NCBI GenBank assembly: GCA_964597445.1
Contig: CAZQXO010000001.1
Coordinates: forward strand, 128,658-192,657
Direction of reading: 5' to 3'
Length of the DNA stretch: 64,000 nt
Source: UBA10649 sp964597445
Lineage (GTDB): Bacteria > Actinomycetota > Actinomycetes > S36-B12
This document shows, in pieces, positions 51,413 through 63,558 of this stretch. The translations under genes and the position numbers were made by a program. The notes under the pieces were generated by a model. It saw nothing but the letters and a program-made list of their open reading frames with translations. It had not been told where the DNA came from and made no database searches. How positions within the stretch are numbered: position 1 is the first letter of the stretch; each line of letters begins with the position of its first letter.

Positions 51413-54289
51413 TCAGCCGGTGGCGCGCGCGCGTCGGCGCCGCGGCGGGGTGCTCGTGCCCAGGATGCCGGCCAGGAAACTGCCCGTGTGGCTCGCCTTC
51501 ACGAGAGCCACCTCCTCCGGTGTCCCCTCCGCCACGACGGTCCCTCCGCCGGATCCCCCCTCGGGCCCCATATCGATGATCCAGTCTGCCGTCTTGATCA
51601 CGTCCAGGTTGTGCTCGATCACGATCACCGAGTTGCCCTTGTCGACCAGGCTCTGCAGGACGCCGAGCAGCTTGCGGATGTCCTCGAAGTGCAGGCCGGT
51701 CGTCGGCTCATCCAGCACGTAGACCGTGCGACCGGTCGATCTCTTCTGGAGTTCCGCGGCGAGCTTGACGCGCTGGGCCTCTCCGCCGCTGAGCGTGGGG
51801 GCTGACTGGCCCATCCGGACGTACCCCAGACCCACGTCGACGAGGGTCGACAGATGGCGTGCGATGGCCGGAACCGCCTGGAAGAACTCCAGGGCCTCCT
51901 CGATCGGCATGTCCAGCACCTGCGCGATCGTCCGACCCTTGTAGTGCACCTCGAGCGTCTCTCGGTTGTACCGGGCTCCGAGACACACCTCGCAGGGCAC
52001 GTAGACGTCGGGCAGGAAGTTCATCTCGATCTTGATGGTGCCATCGCCGGAGCACGCCTCGCACCGCCCGCCCTTGACGTTGAAGGAGAAGCGACCCTGC
52101 TGGTATCCCCGTACCTTCGCCTCCGGCGTCTCCGCGAAGAGCTTGCGAATGTGATCGAAGACGCCCGTGTAGGTCGCCGGATTGCTGCGCGGGGTGCGAC
52201 CGATCGGACTCTGGTCCACGTGGACGACCTTGTCGACGTGCTCCAGTCCCGTGACGCGCTTGTGCCGTCCGGGAACCGCACGAGATCCGTTGAGGTCCCG
52301 AGCGAGCACGTTGTAGAGGACGTCGTTCACCAGAGTGGACTTGCCGGAGCCGCTCACGCCGGTGACCGCCACGAGGGTCCCGAGCGGGAACTCCACCGTG
52401 ACGTCCTTCAGATTGTGCTCCCGGGCACCGTGGACCGTCAGGGTCCGGCCATCCCGCGGCCGTCGAACAGCCGGGATGTCGATCGAGAGGGCTCCGCTCA
52501 GGTAGCGCCCCGTCACGGAGTCTGGCGCCGCGAGAAGCTCACTGACCGGACCGCTCACCACGACCCGACCGCCATGCTCGCCCGCACCCGGCCCGATGTC
52601 GACGACCCAGTCGGCGGCGGCGATCGTCTCCTCGTCGTGCTCGACGACGATCAGGGTGTTGCCGAGGTCGCGCAGCCGGATGAGCGTCTCGATGAGCCGG
52701 CGATTGTCGCGCTGGTGCAGGCCGATGCTGGGCTCGTCCAGCACGTAGAGCACGCCGACGAGTCCCGAGCCGATCTGCGTGGCCAGCCTGATGCGCTGGG
52801 CCTCGCCTCCCGCCAGGGTCGCGGCACCTCTGTCCAACGAGAGGTAGTGGAGGCCGACGTCCACGAGGAAGGCCAGGCGCTCGTTGACCTCCTTCAGGAC
52901 TCGCGTCGCGATGGCGGCGTCTCGCTTCGAGAGCTTCAGGCCCGCGAGCAGCGCGGCCGCCTCGCCGATCGGAAGAGCCGCGATGTCGGCGATCGAGTGG
53001 CCCGCGATCGTGACGCCGAGAGAGATGGGCTTCAGGCGTGCACCCTGGCAGGCCGGGCACGGCACCTCGCGCATGAAGCCCTCGAAGCGCTCACGGCTGG
53101 CATCGGAGTCGGCCTCAGCGTGGCGACGCTGGACGAACGGGATGACCCCCTCGAAGGCCGTGTAGTACGAGCGCTGGCGGCCGTACCGGTTCCGGTAGCG
53201 CACGTGCACCTCGGTGGGATGCCCGTGCAGCAGCGCGTGACGGGCCGCCTTGGGCAGGTCTCGCCACGGCGTCTCCATGGAGATGTCTAGCTCCTCGCAC
53301 ATCGCCTCGAGCAGGCGCCTGAAGTAGTCCGACACCTGACCTCGGGACCAGGGGGCGAGGGCTCCGTCCTCCAGCGAGAGGTCCTCGTCGGGCACGATGA
53401 GGGTTGGATCCACCTCCCGCCTCGTGCCGAGGCCCGTGCACTCGGGGCAGGCGCCGAAGGGCGAGTTGAAGGAGAACGAGCGCGGCTCGAGCTCCTCGAA
53501 CGACAGGCCGTCCTTGGCGCAGGCGAGGTGCTCGCTGAAGACCTGCTCGCGACCGGGGTCACCCTCGGCCCGATCCACGAACTCCAGGACGACGAGCCCG
53601 CCGGAGAGTCCCAGGGCCGTCTCGACCGAGTCCGTGAGCCGACGACGGGAGGACGCCTTGACCGCGAGGCGGTCGACGACCACCTCGATCGTGTGCTTCT
53701 CCTGCTTCTTGAGGGTCGGCGGCTCCTCGAGGCTGATGACGGTGCCGTCGACGCGGGCCCGCGCATAGCCCTGAGCCTGCAGCTGCCGGAACAGGTCGAC
53801 GTACTCGCCCTTGCGCTCGCGGACGACCGGGGCGAGGACCTGGAAGCGGGTCCCCTCGTCCAGGGCGAGCACCTGATCGACGATCTGCTGCGGTGTCTGG
53901 CGGGCGATGACGGATCCACACTCAGGACAGTGGGGCACCCCCACCCGGGCGAACAGCAGCCGCAGGTAGTCGTACACCTCGGTGATGGTGCCCACGGTCG
54001 ACCTGGGGTTGCGCGAGGTGGACTTCTGGTCGATCGACACCGCAGGCGAGAGCCCCTCGATGAAGTCGACATCAGGCTTGTCCATCTGGCCGAGGAACTG
54101 CCGCGCGTACGAGGAGAGGCTCTCCACGTACCGACGCTGGCCCTCGGCGAAGATCGTGTCGAAGGCAAGGCTCGACTTGCCTGAGCCCGACAGACCGGTG
54201 AACACGATCAGGGCGTCACGAGGCAGGTCGACGGAGACATCCTTGAGGTTGTGCTCGCGCGCGCCACGCACCACGAGTCGCTCGCCCAC
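51413..54289 (-). CDS. uvrA: UvrABC excinuclease subunit A
   Basis: 958 aa. Two ABC modules (FTGLSGSGKSSLAFDTIFAE and VTGVSGSGKSTLVNDVLYN; signatures around LAGGEAQRIRLATQIGSGL and LSGGEAQRVKLAAELQKR), zinc-finger cysteines (CPECG, CPACQG, CEACSGDG) and DNA-binding region. It searches for damage in nucleotide excision repair. The GTG start is preceded by AGAGG; the divergent MBL gene starts 48 nt away. Confidence 0.98.
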   Translation of the reverse strand: MGERLVVRGAREHNLKDVSVDLPRDALIVFTGLSGSGKSSLAFDTIFAEGQRRYVESLSSYARQFLGQMDKPDVDFIEGLSPAVSIDQKSTSRNPRSTVGTITEVYDYLRLLFARVGVPHCPECGSVIARQTPQQIVDQVLALDEGTRFQVLAPVVRERKGEYVDLFRQLQAQGYARARVDGTVISLEEPPTLKKQEKHTIEVVVDRLAVKASSRRRLTDSVETALGLSGGLVVLEFVDRAEGDPGREQVFSEHLACAKDGLSFEELEPRSFSFNSPFGACPECTGLGTRREVDPTLIVPDEDLSLEDGALAPWSRGQVSDYFRRLLEAMCEELDISMETPWRDLPKAARHALLHGHPTEVHVRYRNRYGRQRSYYTAFEGVIPFVQRRHAEADSDASRERFEGFMREVPCPACQGARLKPISLGVTIAGHSIADIAALPIGEAAALLAGLKLSKRDAAIATRVLKEVNERLAFLVDVGLHYLSLDRGAATLAGGEAQRIRLATQIGSGLVGVLYVLDEPSIGLHQRDNRRLIETLIRLRDLGNTLIVVEHDEETIAAADWVVDIGPGAGEHGGRVVVSGPVSELLAAPDSVTGRYLSGALSIDIPAVRRPRDGRTLTVHGAREHNLKDVTVEFPLGTLVAVTGVSGSGKSTLVNDVLYNVLARDLNGSRAVPGRHKRVTGLEHVDKVVHVDQSPIGRTPRSNPATYTGVFDHIRKLFAETPEAKVRGYQQGRFSFNVKGGRCEACSGDGTIKIEMNFLPDVYVPCEVCLGARYNRETLEVHYKGRTIAQVLDMPIEEALEFFQAVPAIARHLSTLVDVGLGYVRMGQSAPTLSGGEAQRVKLAAELQKRSTGRTVYVLDEPTTGLHFEDIRKLLGVLQSLVDKGNSVIVIEHNLDVIKTADWIIDMGPEGGSGGGTVVAEGTPEEVALVKASHTGSFLAGILGTSTPPRRRRARATG

Positions 54290-54336
54290 GGGGACCTCTT
54301 CCGGATTAGGGTTCCGATGACGGATCGGAGACCCGA

Positions 54337-54987
54337 ATGTATACCGGACGCGTGAGTGTCGCCGGACCGGCAGACGTCCATGAACTGCCCGGCCTCATGA
54401 TCAGCAAGCTGGCCGTCGGCCCCTACGACAACAACGTCTACCTGCTGCGCTGTCGCGCCTCGGGGGCCCAGATCCTGATCGACGCCGCAGCCGAACCTGG
54501 TCGGATCATGGACCTCATTGGGCCCGAGGGCGTCTCCCTGATCATCACCACCCACCGGCACCCCGATCACTGGCAGGCCCTGCAGGAGGTCGTGGATCTC
54601 ACGGGCGCACCGACCGCGGCCCACCGTCTCGATGCCCCGGGCATCCCGGTGCCCACGCAGGTGCTGCTCGAGGATGGGGAGCAGATCCGGTTCGGACAGT
54701 GCTCCCTCGAGGCGATCCACCTCGTGGGTCACACGCCAGGCTCGATCGCTCTGCTGTACGACGACCCGGACGGCCCCCCGCACCTCATCACCGGGGACTG
54801 CCTCTTCCCCGGCGGAGTCGGAAAGACGTCATCGACGGACGATTTCGGCTCCCTCTACGCCGATGTGACGACGAAGCTCTTCGATCGCCTGCCGGATGAG
54901 ACCTGGGTCTACCCCGGACACGGCTGGGACACCACGATCGGGGCCGAGCGGCCCCACCTTCAGGAGTGGCGCGAGCGCGGCTGGTGA
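54337..54987 (+). CDS. MBL-fold metallo-hydrolase (glyoxalase II-like)
   Basis: 216 aa. Zinc ligands in ITTHRHPDHWQAL (H-x-H-x-D-H variant: THRHPDH), LVGHTPGSIAL, ITGDCLFPGG and VYPGHGWDTT. It resembles hydroxyacylglutathione hydrolase-like proteins next to uvrA in Streptomyces; actinobacteria use other thiols, so the substrate is open. ATG 54337 matches homologues that start M-TY-G-V and has CGGAG upstream; GTG 54352 with TATACC 6 nt before it is an alternative. Confidence 0.87.
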   Translation: MYTGRVSVAGPADVHELPGLMISKLAVGPYDNNVYLLRCRASGAQILIDAAAEPGRIMDLIGPEGVSLIITTHRHPDHWQALQEVVDLTGAPTAAHRLDAPGIPVPTQVLLEDGEQIRFGQCSLEAIHLVGHTPGSIALLYDDPDGPPHLITGDCLFPGGVGKTSSTDDFGSLYADVTTKLFDRLPDETWVYPGHGWDTTIGAERPHLQEWRERGW

Positions 54988-54994
54988 CGTCCTC

Positions 54995-55996
54995 TCAGCC
55001 CTCTTTCGGCTCCTCCGAGTGGGGGTCCGTGAGGCGGCCCGCGTGCGCCACGGCGCTGGGGTCCTTGCGCACCTTGAGCCACGAGCCCACCGCAACGAGC
55101 ACGAGGACCAGGCCGATGAAGGCCAGGCTCCAGTTGGTCGGGATCTTGGGCACGGTGTCCGGCCAGGTCTCGTGCCCCCAGGTGAGCACAAGCTTGATGC
55201 CGATGAAGACCAGGATGACGGCCAAGCCCGTGGAAAGATAGACAAGCTTGTCCAGCAGGCCCTTGAGGAGGAAGTAGAGGGCCCTCAGCCCGAGCAGGGC
55301 GAAGGCATTCGCTGCGAAGACCAGATACGGCTCCTGAGTCACCCCGAACGTGGCCGGAATCGAATCGAGGGCGAACAGCACGTCCGTCGAGCCGATCGCG
55401 ATCATCACCAGCAGGAGGGGCGTGATGGCCTTGCGTCCGTTGATCCGGGTGAAGAGCTTCGTGCCGTCGTAGTGATCACTCACCAGGAAACGCTTGCGCA
55501 CGACGCGTACGACAACGTTCTCCGATGGCTCGGGATCCTCGTTGCGATGCCGTGCCAGTTGGATTCCGGTCCAGATGAGGATGGCACCGAAGAGCACGAA
55601 CGTGAAGGAGAACGCCGCGAGGGCGGCCGCGCCCACCGCGATGAAGATGGCGCGGAGGACCAGGGCCAGGACCACCCCGACCAGCAGAACCCGCTGATGG
55701 AGCTCGGCTGGCACGGCGAACTGGGTGAGGATGATGATGAAGACGAACAGATTGTCGACACTGAGCGACTTCTCCACCAGATAGGCAGCGAAGAACTGCG
55801 TGCCGATGTCGCTCCCCTGCCACACCCACATCGCGATGCCGAAGGCCACGGCGATCGAGACGTAGAAGATGGACCAGAAGAGAGCCTCCTTGAACATCAC
55901 CTCGTGGGGCTTGTGGCTGACCGTCACGAAGTCGAGCACGATCAAGCCGATGATTCCGGCGATGGTGACGGCCCAGAGGGCCAGCGTCACATCCAC
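54995..55996 (-). CDS. TerC family membrane protein
   Basis: 333 aa with about eight membrane helices (LWAVTIAGIIGLIVLDFVTV and others). The TerC motifs EKSLSVDNLFVFIIIL and MIAIGSTDVLFALDSIPA with aspartates in the membrane identify the family, linked to Mn export and tellurite resistance (Alx/TerC). GTG 55996 is 12 nt after GGGG; the ORF continues upstream to 56152, overlapping uvrB. No tellurite operon is around. The leader does not show the yybP-ykoY manganese riboswitch. Confidence 0.9.
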   Translation of the reverse strand: MDVTLALWAVTIAGIIGLIVLDFVTVSHKPHEVMFKEALFWSIFYVSIAVAFGIAMWVWQGSDIGTQFFAAYLVEKSLSVDNLFVFIIILTQFAVPAELHQRVLLVGVVLALVLRAIFIAVGAAALAAFSFTFVLFGAILIWTGIQLARHRNEDPEPSENVVVRVVRKRFLVSDHYDGTKLFTRINGRKAITPLLLVMIAIGSTDVLFALDSIPATFGVTQEPYLVFAANAFALLGLRALYFLLKGLLDKLVYLSTGLAVILVFIGIKLVLTWGHETWPDTVPKIPTNWSLAFIGLVLVLVAVGSWLKVRKDPSAVAHAGRLTDPHSEEPKEG

Positions 55997-56093
55997 AGTC
56001 GATCCCCTCGTTCTCGGAGTGCCAGCTAAGGCCGACCCCCCGAGGGTAGTGGTGCAGCGTCCGCGATCCCCGGCGACCCGATCCGGCGCCGCC

Positions 56094-58163
56094 TCAGGCC
56101 GTTCCCGCCTCCTGCATGCCGCGAAGTTCCCGCTTGAGGTCCGAGACCTCATCCCTCAGCCGAGCAGCGAGCTCGAAGTTGAGCTCTGCTGCCGCCTCGT
56201 GCATCTGGGCCGTGAGGTCCTCGATCAGGCGGGTGAGCTCGACCCCCGGCAGGGATCTCGCCCCCGCTCCGGACCCTCCGGACGCAGTCGCACGCGACTG
56301 GGCCAGGAGCTCCTCGGTGTCCGCGTCCTCACGGGCCAGCAGGTCGGTGATATCGGCGATGCGCTTGCGGAGCGGCTGCGGATCCAGCCCCCTCTCCACG
56401 TTGTAGGCCACCTGCTTGGCACGGCGTCGGTTGGTCTCATCGATCGCCCGCTGCATCGACGGAGTGACCTTGTCGGCGTACATGTGCACCTGTCCTGACA
56501 CGTTTCGGGCCGCCCGCCCGATCGTCTGGATCAAGGAGGTCTCCGATCGCAGGAAGCCCTCCTTGTCGGCGTCCAGGATCGCCACGAGGGACACCTCAGG
56601 GAGATCGAGGCCCTCACGCAGCAGGTTGATCCCGACCAGCACGTCGAACACTCCCAGACGGAGTTCTCGCAGGAGCTCGACCCGGCGCAGGGTGTCGACC
56701 TCCGAGTGCAGGTAGCGCACCCGGATCCCGTGCTCGAGGAGGTAGTCCGTGAGGTCCTCAGCCATGCGCTTGGTGAGCGTGGTGACCAGCGAGCGCTCCC
56801 CCCGTTCGGCCCTCACCCGAACTTCAGCCATGAGGTCATCGATCTGCCCGGTCGTGGGCTTGATGATGATCTCCGGATCGACCAGTCCGGTCGGGCGGAT
56901 CACCTGCTCGACGACGTCGCCCTCGACCCGCGTCAACTCGTAGGGCCCCGGCGTCGCAGACAGGTAGACGGTCTGGCCAATGCGCTCCTGGAACTCCTGC
57001 CACCGCAGGGGCCGGTTGTCCATGGCGCTCGGGAGCCGGAATCCGTGCTCGACGAGGGTGCGCTTGCGGCTCATGTCTCCCTCGTACATCGCGCCGATCT
57101 GCGGCACCGTGACATGGGACTCGTCGAGGACGAGAAGGAAGTCCTCAGGGAAGTAGTCCAGAAGGCAGTTGGGCGCCGAGCCCTCCTCGCGGCCGTCGAT
57201 GTGACGTGAGTAGTTCTCGATGCCTGCGCAGGTCCCAACCTGCCGCATCATCTCGATGTCGTACGTCGTCCGCATGCGCAGCCGCTGGGCCTCGAGCAGC
57301 TTCCCCTGACCCTCGAGCTCGGCCAGCCGCGCCGCCAGCTCCTGCTCTATGCCGGCGATGGCACGCTCCATCCGCTCGGGACCGGCAACGTAGTGCGTGG
57401 CAGGGAAGACATACATCTCGTCGTCCTCCGTGAGGATCTCCCCCGTGACCGGATGCAGCGTCATCAAGCGCTCGATCTCGTCGCCGAACATCTCGATGCG
57501 CACGGGATGCTCCTCGTACACGGGGAACACCTCGACGGTGTCTCCCCGCACCCGGAAGGTCCCACGCTGGAAGGCGATGTCGTTGCGCGTGTACTGGATG
57601 TCGACCAGGGCTCGCAGCAGCACATCGCGCTCGATCTCCTGACCCACGCGCAGTCGCACCATGCGATCCACGTACTCCTGTGGCGTCCCCAGACCGTAGA
57701 TCGCTGAGACCGTCGCGACGACGAGGACGTCCCGGCGGGTCAGCAGGCTGTTGGTCGCGGAATGACGCAGGCGCTCGACCTCCTCATTGATCGACGAGTC
57801 CTTCTCGATGTAGGTATCGCTCTGCGGGATGTACGCCTCGGGCTGGTAGTAGTCGTAGTAGGACACGAAGTACTCGACCGCGTTGTCGGGCATCAGCTCT
57901 CGGAACTCGGTCGCCAACTGCGCCGCAAGGGTCTTGTTGGGAGCCATCACGAGCGTGGGCCTCTGGAGTCGCTCGACGATCCACGCCGTCGTCGCGCTCT
58001 TGCCCGTCCCCGTGGCACCCAGGAGGACGATGTCCTGCTCCCCCTGCTGGATTCGGTGCACGATCTCGTCGATGGCCTTGGGCTGGTCACCCGACGGCTC
58101 GTAGGGGGCCTTGACGGTGAACGGGGCGACCTTGCGCTGCAGGTCGGTGACCGGGCGCGTCAT
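56094..58163 (-). CDS. uvrB: UvrABC excinuclease subunit B
   Basis: 689 aa damage-verifying helicase: Walker A LGATGTGKSATTAWIV, beta-hairpin YVSYYDYYQPEAYIP (here YFVSYYDYYQPEAYIP), DEXX LLVLDESHVTVPQ, C-terminal helicase motifs GINLLREGLDLPEVSLVAIL and QTIGRAARN, and a final UVR motif (LIEDLTAQMHEAAAELNFE). ATG 58163 overlaps coaE stop (ATGA). The upstream extension lies in coaE. Confidence 0.98.
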   Translation of the reverse strand: MTRPVTDLQRKVAPFTVKAPYEPSGDQPKAIDEIVHRIQQGEQDIVLLGATGTGKSATTAWIVERLQRPTLVMAPNKTLAAQLATEFRELMPDNAVEYFVSYYDYYQPEAYIPQSDTYIEKDSSINEEVERLRHSATNSLLTRRDVLVVATVSAIYGLGTPQEYVDRMVRLRVGQEIERDVLLRALVDIQYTRNDIAFQRGTFRVRGDTVEVFPVYEEHPVRIEMFGDEIERLMTLHPVTGEILTEDDEMYVFPATHYVAGPERMERAIAGIEQELAARLAELEGQGKLLEAQRLRMRTTYDIEMMRQVGTCAGIENYSRHIDGREEGSAPNCLLDYFPEDFLLVLDESHVTVPQIGAMYEGDMSRKRTLVEHGFRLPSAMDNRPLRWQEFQERIGQTVYLSATPGPYELTRVEGDVVEQVIRPTGLVDPEIIIKPTTGQIDDLMAEVRVRAERGERSLVTTLTKRMAEDLTDYLLEHGIRVRYLHSEVDTLRRVELLRELRLGVFDVLVGINLLREGLDLPEVSLVAILDADKEGFLRSETSLIQTIGRAARNVSGQVHMYADKVTPSMQRAIDETNRRRAKQVAYNVERGLDPQPLRKRIADITDLLAREDADTEELLAQSRATASGGSGAGARSLPGVELTRLIEDLTAQMHEAAAELNFELAARLRDEVSDLKRELRGMQEAGTA

Positions 58164-58756
58164 GACGGGTCCTCCCGCAGATGCCGCCACAGGCGGTCGA
58201 CCTGCTCCTCCGTCTCGTCCCTGGACCCGGAGTTGTCGATCACGACGTCCGCCACCGAACGGCGCTCCTCCCGGGACGCCTGCAGGGCGATCCGGCGTCG
58301 GACGTCCTGTTCCTCGAGGCCGCGCATGCCCACCGCACGCTCGATCTGGACGTCCTCGGGCGCATCGACGACGACCACGACATCGACGAGCGACTGCTGG
58401 CCCGTCTCGACGAGCAGCGGCATGTCGTAGACCACGACGGAATCGACCGGGGCCGCATCCATACGGCGCCGACTCTCCTCAGCGATGAGGGGATGCATGA
58501 TCGCATTGAGCCGCTCCGTAGCCCCAGGATCACGGAACGCGATGCTCGCCAGGGTGGCCCTGCTCAGAGACCCGTCCGGCTGGAGGATCGATGAGCCGAA
58601 CTCGTCGACCAAGGCTTCCAGAGCGGGCTCCCCCGGCTCCACCAGTTCGCGGGCGATCGCATCGGCATCGATGAGCACGGCTCCCCGCGACGCCAGCATG
58701 GACGCCACCGTGGACTTGCCCGAGCCGATGCCGCCCGTGAGCCCGATCCTGCGCAT
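58160..58756 (-). CDS. coaE: Dephospho-CoA kinase
   Basis: 198 aa. P-loop GLTGGIGSGKSTVASMLASRG, substrate region DADAIARELV and LIADESRRRM-type sequence (here LIAEESRRRM). It is the last step of coenzyme A synthesis. A TAGGGT hexamer 6 nt before the ATG makes a leaderless message likely, separate from rpsA. It overlaps uvrB by 4 nt. Confidence 0.95.
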   Translation of the reverse strand: MRRIGLTGGIGSGKSTVASMLASRGAVLIDADAIARELVEPGEPALEALVDEFGSSILQPDGSLSRATLASIAFRDPGATERLNAIMHPLIAEESRRRMDAAPVDSVVVYDMPLLVETGQQSLVDVVVVVDAPEDVQIERAVGMRGLEEQDVRRRIALQASREERRSVADVVIDNSGSRDETEEQVDRLWRHLREDPS

Positions 58757-58762
58757 TCCCCC

Positions 58763-58768
58763 ACCCTA
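58763..58768 (-). promoter_or_regulatory. Putative leaderless -10 of coaE (TAGGGT)
   Basis: TAGGGT on the minus strand, 6 nt before the ATG at 58756; it lies just after the rpsA terminator, fitting a new transcript. Confidence 0.55.
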
Positions 58769-58776
58769 GGACGCCG

Positions 58777-58825
58777 ACGGCGGACCCGATCATCACGCGT
58801 GAAGCGCAGCGATCGGATCCGCCGT
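58777..58825 (-). terminator. Hairpin terminator after rpsA
   Basis: A 15-bp stem (58777-58791 with 58811-58825, one mismatch) and 19-nt loop follow the rpsA stop, before coaE. Confidence 0.65.
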
Positions 58826-58840
58826 GGTGTCGCGAGGGGT

Positions 58841-60298
58841 CTACTCCCCCGTGAGCTTGTCGCGGAGGGCCTGAAGCGCCTCGTCCGAGGCCAGGGTGCC
58901 CGCGGAGTCGTCGGCAGCCGAGGAGTACGAGGACGGAGCCTCGCCAGCCTCCACGGCCGCTGCCTGGTCCGCAGCCCGGGCATCGTCGACCTGCTTGCGA
59001 TGAGCCTCCCAGCGAGCATGGGCCTCGGCGTACTGCCGCTCCCACTCCTCGCGCTGGGCCTCGGACCCCGGCTTCCACTCGCCCGTCTCCGGGTCGAAGC
59101 CATCCGGACCGATGTAGTCGCCAGCGTCGTTGAAGGCGGGAGCCATGCCGTACAGGTAAGGATCGAACTCCTCACCGGAGACGCCGTCACCCGAATCGTT
59201 CGCCTGCTTCAGCGACAGCGAGATGCGGCGACGCTCGAGGTCGATGTCGATGACGCGAACGAAGATGTCGTCGTTGACCTGGACGATCTGCTCGGGAAGC
59301 TCGATGTGACGCTCGGCGAGCTCGGAGATGTGCACCAGACCCTCGATGCCCTCCTCGACCCGGACGAACGCGCCGAACGGCACGAGCTTCGTGACCTTGC
59401 CCGGCACGACCTGGCCGATCTGGTGCGTGCGCGCGAAGTGCTGCCAGGGATCCTCCTGCGTCGCCTTCAGCGACAGCGAGACGCGCTCGCGATCCATGTC
59501 GACATCGAGGACCTCGACCGTGACCTCCTGGCCGACCTCGACGACCTCGGACGGGTGGTCGATGTGCTTCCAGGAAAGCTCGGAGACGTGCACGAGACCG
59601 TCGACGCCGCCGAGGTCGACGAATGCACCGAAGTTGACGATGCTCGACACGACGCCGCTGCGGATCTGGCCCTTCTGCAGCTGGGTGAGGAAGGTCTGAC
59701 GGACCTCACTCTGGGTCTGCTCAAGCCACGCACGGCGCGAGAGGACGACGTTGTTGCGGTTCTTGTCGAGCTCGATGATCTTCGCCTCGAGGGTCTTGCC
59801 CACGTACGGCTGCAGATCACGCACGCGGCGCATCTCGACGAGCGAGGCGGGGAGGAACCCGCGGAGGCCGATGTCCAGGATCAGACCCCCCTTGACGACC
59901 TCGATCACCTGGCCCTCGACGACGCCGTCCTCGTCCTTGATGCGCTCGATGGTTCCCCACGCGCGCTCGTACTGCGCACGCTTCTTCGAGAGGATGAGGC
60001 GGCCTTCCTTGTCCTCCTTGGTGAGAACGAGGGCCTCGACGTGATCGCCCACGGAGACGACCTCACCGGGATCGACATCGTGCTTGATGCTGAGCTCGCG
60101 CGACGGGATGACGCCCTCGGTCTTGTAGCCGATGTCGAGGAGGACCTCGTCGCGGTCCACCTTGACGATGATGCCCTCGACGATGTCGCCGTCGTTGAAG
60201 TACTTGATGGTCGCGTCGATCGCCGCGAGGAAGTCATCAGCCGAGCCGATGTCGTTGACCGCCACCTGGGCGGGTACAGCAGTGGTAGAGGTGGTCAT
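58841..60298 (-). CDS. rpsA: Ribosomal protein S1
   Basis: 485 aa with four S1 RNA-binding repeats (starting about residues 35, 121, 206 and 291; for example GDIVEGIIVKVDRDEVLLDI, GQIRSGVVSSIVNFGAFVDL, GQVVPGKVTKLVPFGAFVRV), the typical actinobacterial number. The C-terminal 130 residues are acidic and low complexity. S1 helps load structured mRNAs on the 30S; in a genome with many leaderless messages its role may be limited, which is inference. ATG 60298 has only a weak ribosome site; the frame continues upstream but is not family-like. Confidence 0.96.
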   Translation of the reverse strand: MTTSTTAVPAQVAVNDIGSADDFLAAIDATIKYFNDGDIVEGIIVKVDRDEVLLDIGYKTEGVIPSRELSIKHDVDPGEVVSVGDHVEALVLTKEDKEGRLILSKKRAQYERAWGTIERIKDEDGVVEGQVIEVVKGGLILDIGLRGFLPASLVEMRRVRDLQPYVGKTLEAKIIELDKNRNNVVLSRRAWLEQTQSEVRQTFLTQLQKGQIRSGVVSSIVNFGAFVDLGGVDGLVHVSELSWKHIDHPSEVVEVGQEVTVEVLDVDMDRERVSLSLKATQEDPWQHFARTHQIGQVVPGKVTKLVPFGAFVRVEEGIEGLVHISELAERHIELPEQIVQVNDDIFVRVIDIDLERRRISLSLKQANDSGDGVSGEEFDPYLYGMAPAFNDAGDYIGPDGFDPETGEWKPGSEAQREEWERQYAEAHARWEAHRKQVDDARAADQAAAVEAGEAPSSYSSAADDSAGTLASDEALQALRDKLTGE

Positions 60299-60464
60299 GG
60301 AGTAGGGGATCCTGTGGTTGACGATGCCGTTCGCAGGCGCACCACAGCACGGCAACCGGAGGGGAAGGACCCCGCAGGGGCGCAGCCATGGAGCCGCCCC
60401 GATCCCTATGTCCGGATCCGGGCCCTCCGAGCGACCTCCCCATGCTACCGGGGCGCTGAACGGC
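60299..60464 (-). promoter_or_regulatory. rpsA leader with promoter and hairpin
   Basis: A 166-bp region between polA and rpsA. TAGCAT on the minus strand (60442-60447) is a -10 candidate, giving a leader of about 135 nt. CTGTGGT (60312-60318) and ACCACAG (60341-60347) form a 7-bp stem right before the weak start site, so the leader may regulate rpsA translation; this is inference. Confidence 0.4.
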
Positions 60465-63128
<2,664 letters not shown>

Positions 63129-63134
63129 ATCGGG

Positions 63135-63144
63135 ATCCTATTCT
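63135..63144. promoter_or_regulatory. Overlapping divergent -10 elements of polA and the thioesterase gene
   Basis: ATCCTATTCT. On the minus strand TAGGAT (63135-63140) lies 6 nt before the polA GTG; on the plus strand TATTCT (63139-63144) lies 6 nt before the ATG at 63151. They share the TA at 63139-63140. The whole intergenic region is only 22 bp. Confidence 0.55.
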
Positions 63145-63150
63145 CGGGGC

Positions 63151-63558
63151 ATGGATCCCACGACCGTGACTCCCGACCAGATCCCGCTCGGCGCACTGGG
63201 CGAGCGGATGGGAATGTCTCTCGTGGAGTGCTCGGCGGACCGTGTCGTCATCACGATGCCGGTCGAGGGCAACACGCAGCCCTTCGGCCTGCTCCATGGT
63301 GGCGCGAGCGCCGTCCTGATCGAGACCGCGGGATCCATCGGTGCGGCGTTCCATGCCGGTGCGGATGCCATGGTCGTCGGCCTGGACATCAACGCCACGC
63401 ACCATCGCTCGGCCTCGGAGGGCCTGGTGACGGCCACCGCCACGCCGCTGAGCCGCGGACGAACCCTCACGAGCTACGAGGTGCAGGTCCACGACGAAGC
63501 GGGAAGGCTCGTGTGCACGGGCCGCCTCACCTGCCTCGTCCGACCGCGCCCCGCCTGA
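63151..63558 (+). CDS. Hotdog-fold thioesterase (PaaI-like)
   Basis: 135 aa. The hotdog signature FGLLHGGASAVLIETAGSIGA carries the conserved H-G-G and the catalytic Glu; VGLDINATHHRSASEG and RTLTSYEVQVHDEAGRLVCTGRLT complete the fold. Acts on acyl- or aryl-CoA; substrate unknown. A homologue next to polA is common in Streptomyces. A 22-bp intergenic region with polA, see the overlapping hexamers. The ATG at 63151 has no ribosome site. Confidence 0.9.
   Translation: MDPTTVTPDQIPLGALGERMGMSLVECSADRVVITMPVEGNTQPFGLLHGGASAVLIETAGSIGAAFHAGADAMVVGLDINATHHRSASEGLVTATATPLSRGRTLTSYEVQVHDEAGRLVCTGRLTCLVRPRPA

Noticed and set aside
51854..53290. 478-codon plus-strand frame opposite uvrA
   Set aside because: Antisense to the well-conserved uvrA; composition R/D/H/V-rich without motifs.
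54340..54354. Leaderless GTG start of the MBL gene at 54352
   Set aside because: TATACC lacks the final T and homologues start at the ATG corresponding to 54337, which has a ribosome site. Kept only as an alternative.
55997..56093. yybP-ykoY manganese riboswitch before terC
   Set aside because: The short leader lacks the conserved motifs of that riboswitch.
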